NCBI RefSeq assembly: GCF_016894245.1
Contig: NZ_CP069792.1
Coordinates: forward strand, 1,798,001-1,862,000
Length of the DNA: 64,000 nucleotides
Source: Corynebacterium kroppenstedtii
GTDB lineage: Bacteria; Actinomycetota; Actinomycetes; Mycobacteriales; Mycobacteriaceae
Direction of reading: 5' to 3'
Below, one piece after another: positions 1-8,332 of this stretch. Under the pieces are notes generated by a model. That model had not been told where the DNA came from and made no database searches. It worked only from the letters and a program-made list of their open reading frames with translations. Position numbers and translations under genes: made by a program. Every line of letters begins with the position of its first letter. Within the stretch, counting starts at the first letter, position 1.

Positions 1-543
1 AACCTAGGGGGTAGCGATGTTGACATCATCGGGTACTCCGAGGGTGGCTCGATGGCTGCCGCGTACACCAAGCGTAAAGAGGGTAAGGGCGTCGGTAAGG
101 TCATCACCCTCGGTGGTGTTCTCAAAGGCACCACGCTGGTCGGAGTGAACCACCTCTATCAGGAGTTGGACGCTGCTGGATTGCCGATCAGCACTGTCGT
201 TGGTGCGCTGGGTGGCCCGGCGTCGAATGACCTCTTAACTGGATCAGATTTCATGACTCATGAGATGAGCGACGTTGAGGTTCCTGGGGTCAAGTACGTA
301 TCCATTTCGTCTCATGCTGATTTGGTTGTCACGCCGACAAGTCATGCGCAGTTTACGACGGCTGCCGAATCGGGCAAAGACGTTGATGTCAGCAACATTG
401 TGACGCAAGACGGATGCAATAAGGATTATGGCGATCACCTTTCGTACACGACTAATCCGCGTGTTATTGCTTATGCGATGAACGCGTTGGGCCGGGATGT
501 CGCAGTTCCGTGTGTTCCCGCCGTTTTGTTCGCGACGTCATAG
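1..543 (+). CDS. Lipase / alpha-beta hydrolase, 3' part (5' end outside window)
   Basis: The reading frame is open from base 1, so this is the C-terminal 180 residues of a longer protein. The nucleophile elbow G-Y-S-E-G is visible at fragment residues 11-15 (Ser13), a candidate catalytic Asp at about 107 (in SHADLVV) and a His at about 146 (in YGDHLSY), giving a complete Ser-Asp-His order. This fits the secreted class 2 lipase / triacylglycerol lipase families that are common in corynebacteria; such enzymes release fatty acids from lipids outside the cell. The signal peptide would lie upstream and cannot be seen. The internal ATG at 52 lies downstream of the catalytic serine and is not a credible start. 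Substrate is not determinable from this fragment. Confidence 0.8.
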   Translation, partial: NLGGSDVDIIGYSEGGSMAAAYTKRKEGKGVGKVITLGGVLKGTTLVGVNHLYQELDAAGLPISTVVGALGGPASNDLLTGSDFMTHEMSDVEVPGVKYVSISSHADLVVTPTSHAQFTTAAESGKDVDVSNIVTQDGCNKDYGDHLSYTTNPRVIAYAMNALGRDVAVPCVPAVLFATS

Positions 544-569
544 GCGGTGGACTCGGCAAAGTTGTTGCC

Positions 570-594
570 CCACTGCGATCCGCCATCGCAGTGG
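570..594 (+). terminator. Perfect 10-bp hairpin between lipase and lepB
   Basis: CCACTGCGAT (570-579) and ATCGCAGTGG (585-594) form a perfect stem with a 5-base loop, 27 bases after the lipase stop. A T-rich stretch follows only about 9 bases later (604-607), so it is either a weak terminator for the lipase gene or an operator just upstream of the lepB promoter. Confidence 0.45.
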
Positions 595-623
595 AGACAT
601 CATGTTTTGCTGAATTCTGCTGG

Positions 624-638
624 TACTATGACGGCCTG
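624..638 (+). promoter_or_regulatory. Candidate lepB promoter -10 (leaderless GTG start)
   Basis: TACTAT at 624-629 lies 8 bases before the GTG at 638. No Shine-Dalgarno sequence precedes the GTG. The arrangement matches a leaderless transcript starting at the start codon. No clear -35 box is seen. Confidence 0.5.
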
Positions 639-1597
639 TGACCGAAACTAACCCACCGGGCTGGCGCCCCCGTACGAGCCCCGAGCGTTTACGTGCGTCG
701 AGGACGAGCATCGATCGCTCGTCATCCGATGGGCGACGCGGTCGGCACCAGCCGTCACACACCTCGGTCAGGCAAGACAGCAGGCGACTACGGGCGCAAC
801 GGCATCCTCGCGGTAGCAACAGGCCTCAAAGCTATTCGGCACGACGTCGTGTCGCTGCTCCGTCGAAAGCCGAGCGCGCGAGAAAACAGTCGCCCCGTTC
901 TGAGCGTCCATGGTATATCGATGTCCCCATTATTATCGCGATTGCGCTCATAGCGACCATTGCTTTTCAAGCAGTGGTGGGGAGGGTCTATGTCATTCCT
1001 TCTGAATCCATGGAGCCCACGCTGCATGGATGTACAGACTGCAATAATGACCGAATTTTTGTCAATAAAATGGTGTATGACTTTAAGGACCCCAAGCCCG
1101 GTGATGTGGTTGTTTTTAAGGGGCCTGACTCCTGGGATAATGCGTATACAACGAGTAGATCGAGTAATCGAATTGTCCGTGGTTTTCAAAACTTAGGCTC
1201 GTATATCGGGCTCGTGGCCCCAGACGAAAATGATCTTGTTAAACGTGTGATAGCGACTGGTGGCCAGACAGTGGAATGCCTGCCTGGTGATAAAGGGGTC
1301 AAAGTTAACGGAACGTATATTGATAATTCGTATATTATGAACCCGCCTTCCCGGAGTGTCGATACTAAAGGTGGCTCGACTGCCTGCGGAGGTGAATACT
1401 TTGGACCTGTGAAAGTTCCTCAGGACCATCTGTGGGTCATGGGAGATAACCGGACCAATTCCAGAGATTCTCGGTTCCATGTGGGGGATGAGTACCAAGG
1501 AACTGTTCCGGTGGATAATGTGATTGGTCGCGTTGATGCTCGTATTTTGCCGTTTAATCGGTTAGGGACTGTGAAGCATCCTCAGATTCAGTCGTAG
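638..1597 (+). CDS. lepB: Signal peptidase I
   Basis: Membrane endopeptidase that removes signal peptides from exported proteins. After a basic cytoplasmic tail of about 90 residues comes one transmembrane segment (about 96-118), then the catalytic serine in PSESMEPTL (Ser124), the general-base lysine in DLVKRVIATGG (Lys202) and the conserved GDNRTNSRDSR box near the C-terminus. The Ser/Lys dyad and box order are complete, so it should be active. The GTG start is preferred because a -10 hexamer sits 8 bases upstream. The long Arg/Ser-rich N-terminal tail is longer than in E. coli but such tails occur in actinobacteria. It precedes rnhB, as in many actinobacterial genomes. Confidence 0.95.
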   Translation: MTETNPPGWRPRTSPERLRASRTSIDRSSSDGRRGRHQPSHTSVRQDSRRLRAQRHPRGSNRPQSYSARRRVAAPSKAERARKQSPRSERPWYIDVPIIIAIALIATIAFQAVVGRVYVIPSESMEPTLHGCTDCNNDRIFVNKMVYDFKDPKPGDVVVFKGPDSWDNAYTTSRSSNRIVRGFQNLGSYIGLVAPDENDLVKRVIATGGQTVECLPGDKGVKVNGTYIDNSYIMNPPSRSVDTKGGSTACGGEYFGPVKVPQDHLWVMGDNRTNSRDSRFHVGDEYQGTVPVDNVIGRVDARILPFNRLGTVKHPQIQS

Positions 1598-1754
1598 GGG
1601 ATCAGGTGCGCTGAAGATGCTGGGGGATGGTCTGCTGGTTGACGGACACTCGCGTAGCTTTAACCAGGTAAGAACATGCGTAGACACAAGCAAGCATGGT
1701 AGTGCTCACCATGCTGGCGCCCGGTTGAATATTCAGGCCACGCGAATTCGCCGT

Positions 1755-2393
1755 ATGCCACAAGCCCGGACATATGAGCATGCGTTGGTCAAAGCGGGGC
1801 TAGGTCCCGTCGCAGGTGTGGATGAGGCAGGTCGGGGAGCGTGTTGCGGCCCGATGGCTGTAGCCGCGTGCATTCTACCGGCAAAGCCCATTCATCCCCT
1901 GGATAAGCTGACTGATTCGAAGAAACTTTCTCCCACAATGAGAGAAAAACTATTCCCGATCATTAAAGATTGCGCTGAATCGTGGTCAGTTATTCTTATC
2001 CCGGCTGTGGATATCGATAAGTATGGAATCCAAGCCATGAATATCGCTGGAATGCGACGTGCCGTGGGTGCATTAGATGAGCGCCCTCATTATGTTCTTA
2101 CCGACGCCATGCGAGTCGATGGGTTAACCCAACCGCATCTTCCCATCATCGGTGGGGACTCGGCCGCCCGGTGCATCGCTGCCGCAAGCGTGTTGGCAAA
2201 AGTTACTCGTGACCGCTACATGTGCGATCTCGCGGGACGCTACCCCGGGTATGGACTTGAAAAGCACAAAGGCTACGGGACTGCTCAACATATTGACGCG
2301 GTGCGCCTCCACGGCGGGACGCCCGAGCATCGTTACACTTATCGGAACGTGGCCGAGGTGGTAGGTGCGTATCGTGCTCATCATTCGATCTGA
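1755..2393 (+). CDS. rnhB: Ribonuclease HII
   Basis: Cleaves the RNA strand of RNA-DNA hybrids and starts removal of misincorporated ribonucleotides. The active-site signature GVDEAGRG is at residues 21-28 (Asp23, Glu24), followed by LTDSKKLS and a further conserved Asp in VLTDAM. Length of 212 residues is normal for the family. The frame stays open upstream to an ATG at 1617, but that extension of 46 residues is not family-like; the ATG at 1755 puts the first residues directly before the conserved ARTYEHAL block. No strong ribosome binding site is seen for either start, so the start is moderately certain. Confidence 0.9.
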   Translation: MPQARTYEHALVKAGLGPVAGVDEAGRGACCGPMAVAACILPAKPIHPLDKLTDSKKLSPTMREKLFPIIKDCAESWSVILIPAVDIDKYGIQAMNIAGMRRAVGALDERPHYVLTDAMRVDGLTQPHLPIIGGDSAARCIAAASVLAKVTRDRYMCDLAGRYPGYGLEKHKGYGTAQHIDAVRLHGGTPEHRYTYRNVAEVVGAYRAHHSI

Positions 2394-2464
2394 TCGTCTG
2401 ACCGTTATTGAATTGACGTACATTGTGTCGTATATCCGGATCTGCTGTGGAGGATTGAGTTTCA

Positions 2465-2770
2465 GTGAGTGCTGAGGATCTTGAAAATTTCGAGGCCGAC
2501 GTCGAATTATCCATGTATCGCGAATACCGCGACGTGGTAAGCCAGTTTTCGTATGTCGTGGAAACGGAACGTCGGTTTTATTTAGCTAATGCGGTGGAGC
2601 TCATACCTAATAATTCGAACGGGGAAGTCTATTTCGAAGTTCGGATGTCGGATGCCTGGGTGTGGGACATGTATCGGCCCGCTCGATTTGTTAAGTACGT
2701 GCGTGTTATCACCTTTAAAGATGTCAATATTGAGGAGCTAGACAAGCCGGATATCCAGCTTCCGGATTAG
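2465..2770 (+). CDS. DUF2469 family protein (Rv2901c type)
   Basis: Small acidic protein of 101 residues, rich in aromatic residues (WVWDMYRPARFVKYVRV near the C-terminal half). It matches the actinobacterial DUF2469 family, which is found next to rnhB and yraN in Mycobacterium and Corynebacterium. Its function is not known to me. GTG start, preceded by a good GGAGG ribosome binding site. No signal peptide or membrane segment. The conserved position between rnhB and yraN supports the call. Confidence 0.9.
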   Translation: MSAEDLENFEADVELSMYREYRDVVSQFSYVVETERRFYLANAVELIPNNSNGEVYFEVRMSDAWVWDMYRPARFVKYVRVITFKDVNIEELDKPDIQLPD

Positions 2771-2796
2771 GTCGATTCGCGCTAGCGAGAATTGAG

Positions 2797-2835
2797 AGAG
2801 TGCTTTCAGAGCGCTCTCGTTCGAGCGCCTTTTTA
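2797..2835 (+). terminator. Overlapping alternative hairpins with T-run after DUF2469
   Basis: Two stems share bases: GAGAGTGCT (2797-2805) can pair with AGCGCTCTC (2811-2819), and GCGCTC (2812-2817) can pair with GAGCGC (2824-2829), which is followed by a run of T. Only the second has the form of an intrinsic terminator, and the first would block it. Confidence 0.6.
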
Positions 2836-2927
2836 GAGTTCTTTTAGTGCTCTTGTGCCCACGTGCTCAGAGTACGTATAGAGGCGGTAGCACGTTGTGT
2901 GCTCTACATAGTGTGTTTGTTACCTAG

Positions 2928-2954
2928 TTATCCCCAGGCCGGAAGTTATCCCCA
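2928..2954 (+). repeat. Tandem pair of near-DnaA boxes (TTATCCCCA x2)
   Basis: TTATCCCCA occurs at 2928-2936 and again at 2946-2954, 18 bases apart start to start. It differs from the DnaA box consensus TTATCCACA by one base. The second copy overlaps the left arm of the following terminator stem. Confidence 0.5.
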
Positions 2955-3002
2955 GCGACGCATGGTATTCACACCGAATGCCGACGTCGCTGGGGATTTT
3001 TT
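2948..3002 (+). terminator. Strong intrinsic terminator before yraN
   Basis: ATCCCCAGCGACG (2948-2960) is fully complementary to CGTCGCTGGGGAT (2985-2997), followed by T at 2997-3002. A 13-bp stem with a T-run separates the lepB-rnhB-DUF2469 group from yraN. Confidence 0.85.
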
Positions 3003-3056
3003 ATGAGAAGCTATCGCCTACACGGATATGACTGGCATCAGTAGTAGGGGGTCGCG

Positions 3057-3520
3057 GTGGGGACTGACGGTAGTGCACAGACACAGCTTTGTCTTGACGA
3101 CGATTACGTGTCGGCGTTTGTAGGGAGTTGTTCCACTCAGCTTTTAGGCCGGTGGGGCGAAGATCGCGCAGCCGAATGGTTTGTCCGCCAAGGGTTCGTC
3201 ATCGTCGACAGGAATTGGCGCTTTCGCGGTGGCGAGTTGGACATCGTCGCCACGATGAACAGCAGCGCGGGCAACTCACCGACGGTATGCGCCGTCGTCG
3301 AGGTCAAAACGCGTCGAACCCAGTTTTTCGGTGGAGGAGTTGAGGCCATAACGCGGAAGAAGCAGCAGACTCTTCGGCGGGAAAGAGCCAGTGGCTAACC
3401 GCTCACCCTGACATCCATCCCCAGTTCATTCGTATCGATTTGATCGACATTGCAGTTCATCCCCCTAGCGACGGTATGCCATGGCGTTGTTCGCTCGAGC
3501 ACTTTGAAGAGGTGGCGTGA
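3057..3520 (+). pseudogene. YraN / UPF0102 endonuclease-like protein, frameshifted
   Basis: The first 108 codons encode the UPF0102 core: GRWGEDRAAEWFVRQGF, the FRGGELDIVA motif and AVVEVKTRR, which are the conserved Glu/Asp and Lys positions of this restriction-endonuclease-fold family. The frame then ends early at 3396-3398 (RRERASG stop). The missing C-terminus is present in another frame from 3383: a KSQWLTAHPDIHPQFIRID-type segment that runs to TGA 3518-3520 and matches the usual family ending. One extra A in the AAA at 3382-3384 would restore a protein of about 153 residues. Either a genuine one-base deletion or a sequencing error in the run. The restored stop overlaps the start of the next gene, as expected for an intact operon. 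Role of YraN is unclear; linked to DNA processing by context. Confidence 0.8.
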
Positions 3521-5193
3521 TGACAGTCGGGCGGACCTACGCAGTGGCCCTTCAAGGGGTATCCGGAATTCCTATCTCTATTGAGGCGGATTCTGGTCCG
3601 GGCTTACCCGGAATGAACGTCGTCGGTTTGGGGGATACGGCGGTATCGGAGGCGCGCGACCGCATCCGATCAGCGGCGAGAAACTCCGGCCTCGAGTGGC
3701 CAAAAACGAAGATCGTTGTCGGTCTTTCGCCTGCGTCGTTGCCAAAGAACGGATCCGGCTATGACCTTGCTCTGGTGATCGCGGTTTTAGCCTCGAATGC
3801 CAGCAGGTCTACGAATGGATCGAGTGGCTCGAAGACACGTGACCGAGACATAAAAGCTCGGCTTGACTCGACGGTCTTTATCGGCGAACTGGGACTGAAC
3901 GGTGATGTCCGTTCTGTTGCTGGTGTGCTCCCCGCCGTGATCGCAGCGCGTGACCAGGGAATGACGGCCGCCATTGTTCCCGCGTCCAACGCAGCGGAGG
4001 CCTCCTTAGTTGCGGGTATTTCGGTGTGGGCTGTGACCTCATTGCGCGCGGCATGGGCGTGGGTATGCACGGGACAACCGATGACGAGCGATCAATCGGC
4101 CTTGATTTCAGAAGCTGTGCAGCACGCGTGTATTCGCTGCGAGCATCACCGCGTATCGTCTGCGCCCGGCCAAGGCGACGAGACGCTGGACATGTCGGAA
4201 GTTTTCGGTCAAGAACTAGCCCGGCGCGGTATCGAAATCGCTGCCGCTGGTGGCCACCACATGCTTCTCATCGGGCCTCCTGGGTCGGGGAAATCAATGT
4301 TGGCCGCGCGTGTGCCCACAATCCTCCCGCCGTTGAGTGAACAAGAATGCCTTGAAGTGACGGCGATTCATTCGTTGTCGTCAGAGACGATGACCGATGT
4401 GGTCACTCGTCCTCCGTTTGTGGATCCGCATTATTCGATCTCAGTCGCTGGCCTTATTGGTGGGGGTTCGGGGCGTCCGCGGCCAGGCGCGATCAGTCGG
4501 GCACATCACGGTGTCTTGTTTCTCGACGAGGTGGGGGAGATGAAAGCTCGCGTCCTCGATGCTCTGCGCACGCCACTTGAGCAGGGCTATGTGCGGATTT
4601 CACGCAATCGTTTTTCCGTCGTGTATCCATCGAATTTTCAACTGATTATGGCAGCTAACCCGTGTCCCTGTGGTGCAGCAACGCCTCAGGAATGTCGGTG
4701 TACAGGTCGTGTTCGCTCGACGTATTTGTCCGGATTATCGGGCCCACTCCTAGACAGAATTGATCTTGCTGTGACGACGGCTCCGAAGGGATCCGTGGTG
4801 TCGTCGGTGCGTCGTGGTGAATCGTCAGAATCGATACGACGGCGAGTATGTCAGGCCCACATGAGTGCGAGGCGACGATGGGAGTCCGCCGGTTTGGGGC
4901 CGATCACGAACTCCCGCGTCCCAGGAAAATGGATCCGCGAGTGGTTAAGCACCGTCCCGATGGTGGCCAGTTACGTCGACTATTTATTACGAACGGATGC
5001 GGTAACCCAGCGAGGGGTTGATCGGTTGTGTCGGGTGGTGTTCACCATTGCGGATCTTGAGGCAGGGGCGTTTGGCGCTGGTGATGTGGGTTTGTCGGGG
5101 ATGGACGAGGGGTTCGAGCTGTCTCACGTGACGCTCGACCATTTTGATGAAGCACAGTCTTTACATGAGGGGGTAGACAACATTGGGCGATAA
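3517..5193 (+). CDS. comM: YifB/ComM-family Mg-chelatase-like AAA+ ATPase
   Basis: ComM-type proteins are hexameric helicases that promote branch migration during natural transformation and recombination. The N-terminal ChlI-like fold domain (about 1-200, with MNVVGLGDTAV and LPKNGSGYDLA) is followed by the AAA+ core: Walker A GPPGSGKS at 253-260, Walker B VLFLDE at 333-338, and the ANPCPCG cysteine motif, then the C-terminal domain. The 558-residue length is a little longer than usual because of an insert at about 93-118. Start is GTG 3517 or ATG 3520. It sits between yraN and dprA, a conserved DNA-uptake/processing trio in bacteria; whether this organism is naturally competent cannot be told. 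Confidence 0.93.
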   Translation: MMTVGRTYAVALQGVSGIPISIEADSGPGLPGMNVVGLGDTAVSEARDRIRSAARNSGLEWPKTKIVVGLSPASLPKNGSGYDLALVIAVLASNASRSTNGSSGSKTRDRDIKARLDSTVFIGELGLNGDVRSVAGVLPAVIAARDQGMTAAIVPASNAAEASLVAGISVWAVTSLRAAWAWVCTGQPMTSDQSALISEAVQHACIRCEHHRVSSAPGQGDETLDMSEVFGQELARRGIEIAAAGGHHMLLIGPPGSGKSMLAARVPTILPPLSEQECLEVTAIHSLSSETMTDVVTRPPFVDPHYSISVAGLIGGGSGRPRPGAISRAHHGVLFLDEVGEMKARVLDALRTPLEQGYVRISRNRFSVVYPSNFQLIMAANPCPCGAATPQECRCTGRVRSTYLSGLSGPLLDRIDLAVTTAPKGSVVSSVRRGESSESIRRRVCQAHMSARRRWESAGLGPITNSRVPGKWIREWLSTVPMVASYVDYLLRTDAVTQRGVDRLCRVVFTIADLEAGAFGAGDVGLSGMDEGFELSHVTLDHFDEAQSLHEGVDNIGR

Positions 5194-6490
5194 CAGTAGT
5201 TGTCAGGCGGTTCAGGCAGATGATTATGAGAGCGGGAGGGTGACACAGGGAAGCGGGTCGAATAAAGCAATGCCTTCTTTGGTTCATTCGGCCATTTTTA
5301 AGGACACACCCGAGTTCGCGGCACGGCATCAAGCGTGGGCTTATCTCAACCGAGTTGTGGAGGGGCCGAATGCGCATCTTTTGGCTCTGATTTGGGAAAG
5401 CGGGGAATCGGATCCGGTTTCTGCTGCTGTACGGATTATTCGTCGTGATCCGAGTCTTTCGCCCAAGGTGTTGAGTGCCACCGAGTCGCGATATGAATGG
5501 TTCCAACCGCTGGCCGACCTTCATTCCGCAGCCTCCGTCGGAGCACGTTTTATCACACCCGATGACGACGCATGGCCTGGCCCAGTACTTGCCGAATCTT
5601 TTCACGTTTCCCGCATCGCCGATGGGGCGAAATCCCATCACGATGATGCGATCCCGCCACATGGGTTATGGGTGAAAGGTGGGAATGCTCGGGCCTTGAC
5701 GGAGAAAGCGATCACCGTTGTCGGCACACGTGCTGCCACAAGGTACGGGAATGCGGTCGCTGCAGATATCGGCGCTGAATGCGCCACTCACGGGTGGACA
5801 GTGGTCTCGGGAGGCGCCTTCGGTATCGACATCAGCGCGCACCGTGCAGCGCTCCGCGTCGGTCATTCCACTTTTGCCATCGTGGCCCACGGTATCGACG
5901 TCACCTATCCCGCAGCCCATAGAACTGAGTTCAATGACATCGCTCGAGAAGGAGCGGTGATCACGGAGTATCCCCCGGGCACGCGTCCGGCTCGGCATCG
6001 ATTCCTGACCAGGAACCGCCTATCAGCGGCCTTGGGGCAAGGGGTCGTGGTTATCGAGGCTGGTTATCGCTCTGGTGCGCTCAATACCGTGAGCTGGGCC
6101 GAAACGATGGGCAAGCAGGTGTTCGCAGTACCCGGGGCAGTGACGTCACGATCATCTCACGGCTGTCACCGACTCATCCGCGAAGGTCGCGCCGAATTGA
6201 TTGAAAGCGGGGCGGACCTCATCGAATCACTGAGTCCCTTGGGAACAGTGGATAGCGATGCCCAGCTAGAAATGGATTATCCCGCGACGGACGTCCAGCG
6301 CCTTGATCGACCGTCATTACGCGTGTTTGATGCAGTAAGCGGTAAGAGATCTGACGCAGCCGCCATCGCCGCGTCGTCCGGGCTGCCCGTGGTACAGACC
6401 ATGACGATCTTGTGTGAACTCAGAGACAAGGGACTGATTAGCCGGACCGGAAATCTCTGGCAACGTGACACTGCTGCATCCTCGGTGTAA
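5183..6490 (+). CDS. dprA: DNA processing protein DprA
   Basis: DprA binds incoming single-stranded DNA and loads RecA. A Rossmann-like core is clear: VVGTRAATRYG (179-189), SGGAFGIDI (209-217), the EYPPGTRP and FLTRNRL segments and the VEAGYRSGAL-like loop, followed by a C-terminal winged-helix region of about 65 residues. Length 435 is typical of actinobacterial forms. The TTG start lies inside the comM 3' end (11-base overlap), which suggests translational coupling; an ATG at 5270 is a possible alternative. No strong ribosome binding site is visible for either. Confidence 0.93.
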   Translation: MGDNSSCQAVQADDYESGRVTQGSGSNKAMPSLVHSAIFKDTPEFAARHQAWAYLNRVVEGPNAHLLALIWESGESDPVSAAVRIIRRDPSLSPKVLSATESRYEWFQPLADLHSAASVGARFITPDDDAWPGPVLAESFHVSRIADGAKSHHDDAIPPHGLWVKGGNARALTEKAITVVGTRAATRYGNAVAADIGAECATHGWTVVSGGAFGIDISAHRAALRVGHSTFAIVAHGIDVTYPAAHRTEFNDIAREGAVITEYPPGTRPARHRFLTRNRLSAALGQGVVVIEAGYRSGALNTVSWAETMGKQVFAVPGAVTSRSSHGCHRLIREGRAELIESGADLIESLSPLGTVDSDAQLEMDYPATDVQRLDRPSLRVFDAVSGKRSDAAAIAASSGLPVVQTMTILCELRDKGLISRTGNLWQRDTAASSV

Positions 6491-6541
6491 ACGCGTACTC
6501 GGTGTGATCACATGTCCTGGGTGGAGTCGTGTCTCGGCACC

Positions 6542-6556
6542 TATACTCGATATACA
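6542..6556 (+). promoter_or_regulatory. Candidate xerC -10 (leaderless ATG)
   Basis: TATACT at 6542-6547 lies 8 bases before the ATG at 6556. There is no ribosome binding site. A GTG at 6529 in the same frame would lie upstream of this hexamer. Confidence 0.5.
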
Positions 6557-7539
6557 TGGCCGGAACACCGAATTCATCCGATACTGGTTGCAGTAAAGAA
6601 CGGAATGATACTGCGCCGGATAATGAACCGGCCGTATCGGCGCAGTGGGACGGCATTATCGAGGACTATCTAGACTTCCTCACATTCACCAAGGGACGTA
6701 GCGAAAACACGGTCAAGGCTTATCGCAACGATCTTCACTCGCTTGTCGACGGGCTAACGACGGTCGATCAGCTCACCTTGCACCACATTCGACGCTGGCA
6801 GGCGGATGCTTTGCGCGCCGGGCATGCGCGATCGAGTCTTTCGCGTCGAGCTTCAGCGGTGAGGAATTTCGGCCGATGGCTTGAACACCGAGGAATCGTG
6901 CAAAGCGATCCAGCATCCCGCTTGTCGTCGCCACGACCGGATAAAACGCTTCCGCGTGTCTTAGCTGCTGATCAAACTGCAGAGATACTTCACAACTTGG
7001 AAGTTGGTGCGGAAGAAGAGGACCCCATTGCGCTCCGCGATCTCGCGATGGTCGAGTTTATGTACGGCACCGGCGTGCGAGTATCTGAACTGTGTCGGCT
7101 CAACATTGGCGACCTAGATTTCGCGAGACAGACGGTCACCATTCTGGGAAAAGGCAATAAACAACGTGTCGTCCCCTTCGGGGAGTCTGCTGTGCGAGCA
7201 CTGAAGCGGTGGATGGATGTCGGACGGCCCGTGATCGCTGATCACGGGCATCATAAGGACGCCGATCAGGCTGTTTTCCTAGGAAAACGGGGTGGCCGGA
7301 TCGACCCGCGTCAAGTCAGAACGGTTGTTCATCAAGCGACCTCCACCGTGACGGGCGGGGATGTTTCCCCACACGCACTCAGGCACAGCGCGGCCACTGA
7401 TGTTCTTGAAGGGGGAGCGGATCTTCGAGTTGTCCAAGAAATGCTGGGACACGCCTCGCTAGCAACGACGCAGATTTACACCCATGTTGATTCAGAGCGC
7501 TTGAAAGCGGTGTTTAACCAAGCCCACCCTCGGGCGTGA
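6556..7539 (+). CDS. xerC: Tyrosine recombinase XerC
   Basis: Resolves chromosome dimers at dif with XerD and FtsK. N-terminal SAM-like core-binding domain (about 35-115) and C-terminal catalytic domain with all expected residues: Arg175 in GTGVRVSELC, Lys199 in LGKGNKQR, His273 and Arg276 in PHALRHSAAT, His299 in MLGHAS and the nucleophile Tyr308 in QIYTHV. 327 residues from the ATG at 6556; an in-frame GTG at 6529 would add nine residues. The position between dprA and the rpsB region is the normal chromosomal place for xerC in actinobacteria, so it is a core Xer protein and not a phage integrase. Confidence 0.93.
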   Translation: MAGTPNSSDTGCSKERNDTAPDNEPAVSAQWDGIIEDYLDFLTFTKGRSENTVKAYRNDLHSLVDGLTTVDQLTLHHIRRWQADALRAGHARSSLSRRASAVRNFGRWLEHRGIVQSDPASRLSSPRPDKTLPRVLAADQTAEILHNLEVGAEEEDPIALRDLAMVEFMYGTGVRVSELCRLNIGDLDFARQTVTILGKGNKQRVVPFGESAVRALKRWMDVGRPVIADHGHHKDADQAVFLGKRGGRIDPRQVRTVVHQATSTVTGGDVSPHALRHSAATDVLEGGADLRVVQEMLGHASLATTQIYTHVDSERLKAVFNQAHPRA

Positions 7540-7642
7540 CCGGACGTTGTCAGGCCGGCCGTCGCGTGGCCGTACATTGCCTGTCGGAACGTCGTTTGCA
7601 CCGCACAGGTCGCGTCGAGACTGATCCTGGTGTTGGCCTCCC

Positions 7643-8269
7643 TCATTGAGGCTTCAACCTCACTTCTGATCGGCCAAGGAGAGTTAGAGGGTCGATGTAA
7701 CTCTCGCCGATTTTTGCTCCCCAACCAAGCCCTGGGCCGTGAGTCGCTTCATTCTCGTTGGCAAGGACACCAATAATGTCACCCCTGCGGACAACGTCGC
7801 CACGGGAGCGTTGAGAAATTACAGGGTCATACGTGGTCCGGATACCGTCTGCGTGCTGGATCGATACCACCGGCCGGCCACCAACCTGCCCAGCGAATGC
7901 AATGGTCCCCGACATAGACGCTCGAATAGGTGTGCCAGGAGCGGCTTCAAGATCAACACCGCGATGGCCCGACAACCAGGGCTCTGGTGGAGCTTTGAAG
8001 GGAAGAATCACCTTTGATGCCACGGGTAGTCGATGTCGGTGGATATGGTGGTGCGCTGTGAGTGGGGCGCGGTCGAGCGATGTCTCGTCGGTAGTACCCT
8101 CCGCATGAGCTACAGTCGTGTGGCGCGTGCTCGCTGATGCCATCAAAACAGGGCTATGAGCAGGACAAAGACTGAGCGCCGTGACCCACAGAATGGTCAC
8201 CACCGTGAACAACACGGTCAGCGAACTGCGTGTACGAATCTTGGAAACAAATGGTGTTGACAAAGCCAT
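7643..8269 (-). CDS. M23 (LytM-like) peptidase-fold protein, metal site degenerate
   Basis: Exported protein of 208 residues with one N-terminal hydrophobic segment (about 16-45, signal peptide or anchor), a His-rich linker and a C-terminal LytM domain. The first zinc motif is intact (GHRGVDLE, His102 and Asp106) and the HADGIRTTYDP strand is present, but the usual LHWG of the second motif is LGWG (181-184), so the His that should bind zinc is Gly182. Active M23 enzymes cut peptidoglycan cross-links; without this ligand it may be a non-catalytic regulator or binder, as known for degenerate LytM proteins such as EnvC and NlpD. Convergent with xerC and divergent from rpsB, the position held by an M23 gene in many corynebacteria. 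Confidence 0.85.
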   Translation of the reverse strand: MALSTPFVSKIRTRSSLTVLFTVVTILWVTALSLCPAHSPVLMASASTRHTTVAHAEGTTDETSLDRAPLTAHHHIHRHRLPVASKVILPFKAPPEPWLSGHRGVDLEAAPGTPIRASMSGTIAFAGQVGGRPVVSIQHADGIRTTYDPVISQRSRGDVVRRGDIIGVLANENEATHGPGLGWGAKIGESYIDPLTLLGRSEVRLKPQ

Positions 8270-8332
8270 GACATAAGAGTCCGCTTATTCACACAAATCG
8301 GGGTGTGATCGACCGCCGGTCACCACTCATTC

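Noticed and set aside
3378..3386. Programmed -1 frameshift as explanation for yraN
   Set aside because: GGGAAAG is not in the phase needed for a slippery heptamer (X XXY YYZ), and no programmed shift is known in this family. A lost base is simpler.
6556..7539. Phage integrase or mobile element
   Set aside because: The recombinase lies in conserved core synteny and has XerC features; no phage genes, att repeats or transposase are nearby.
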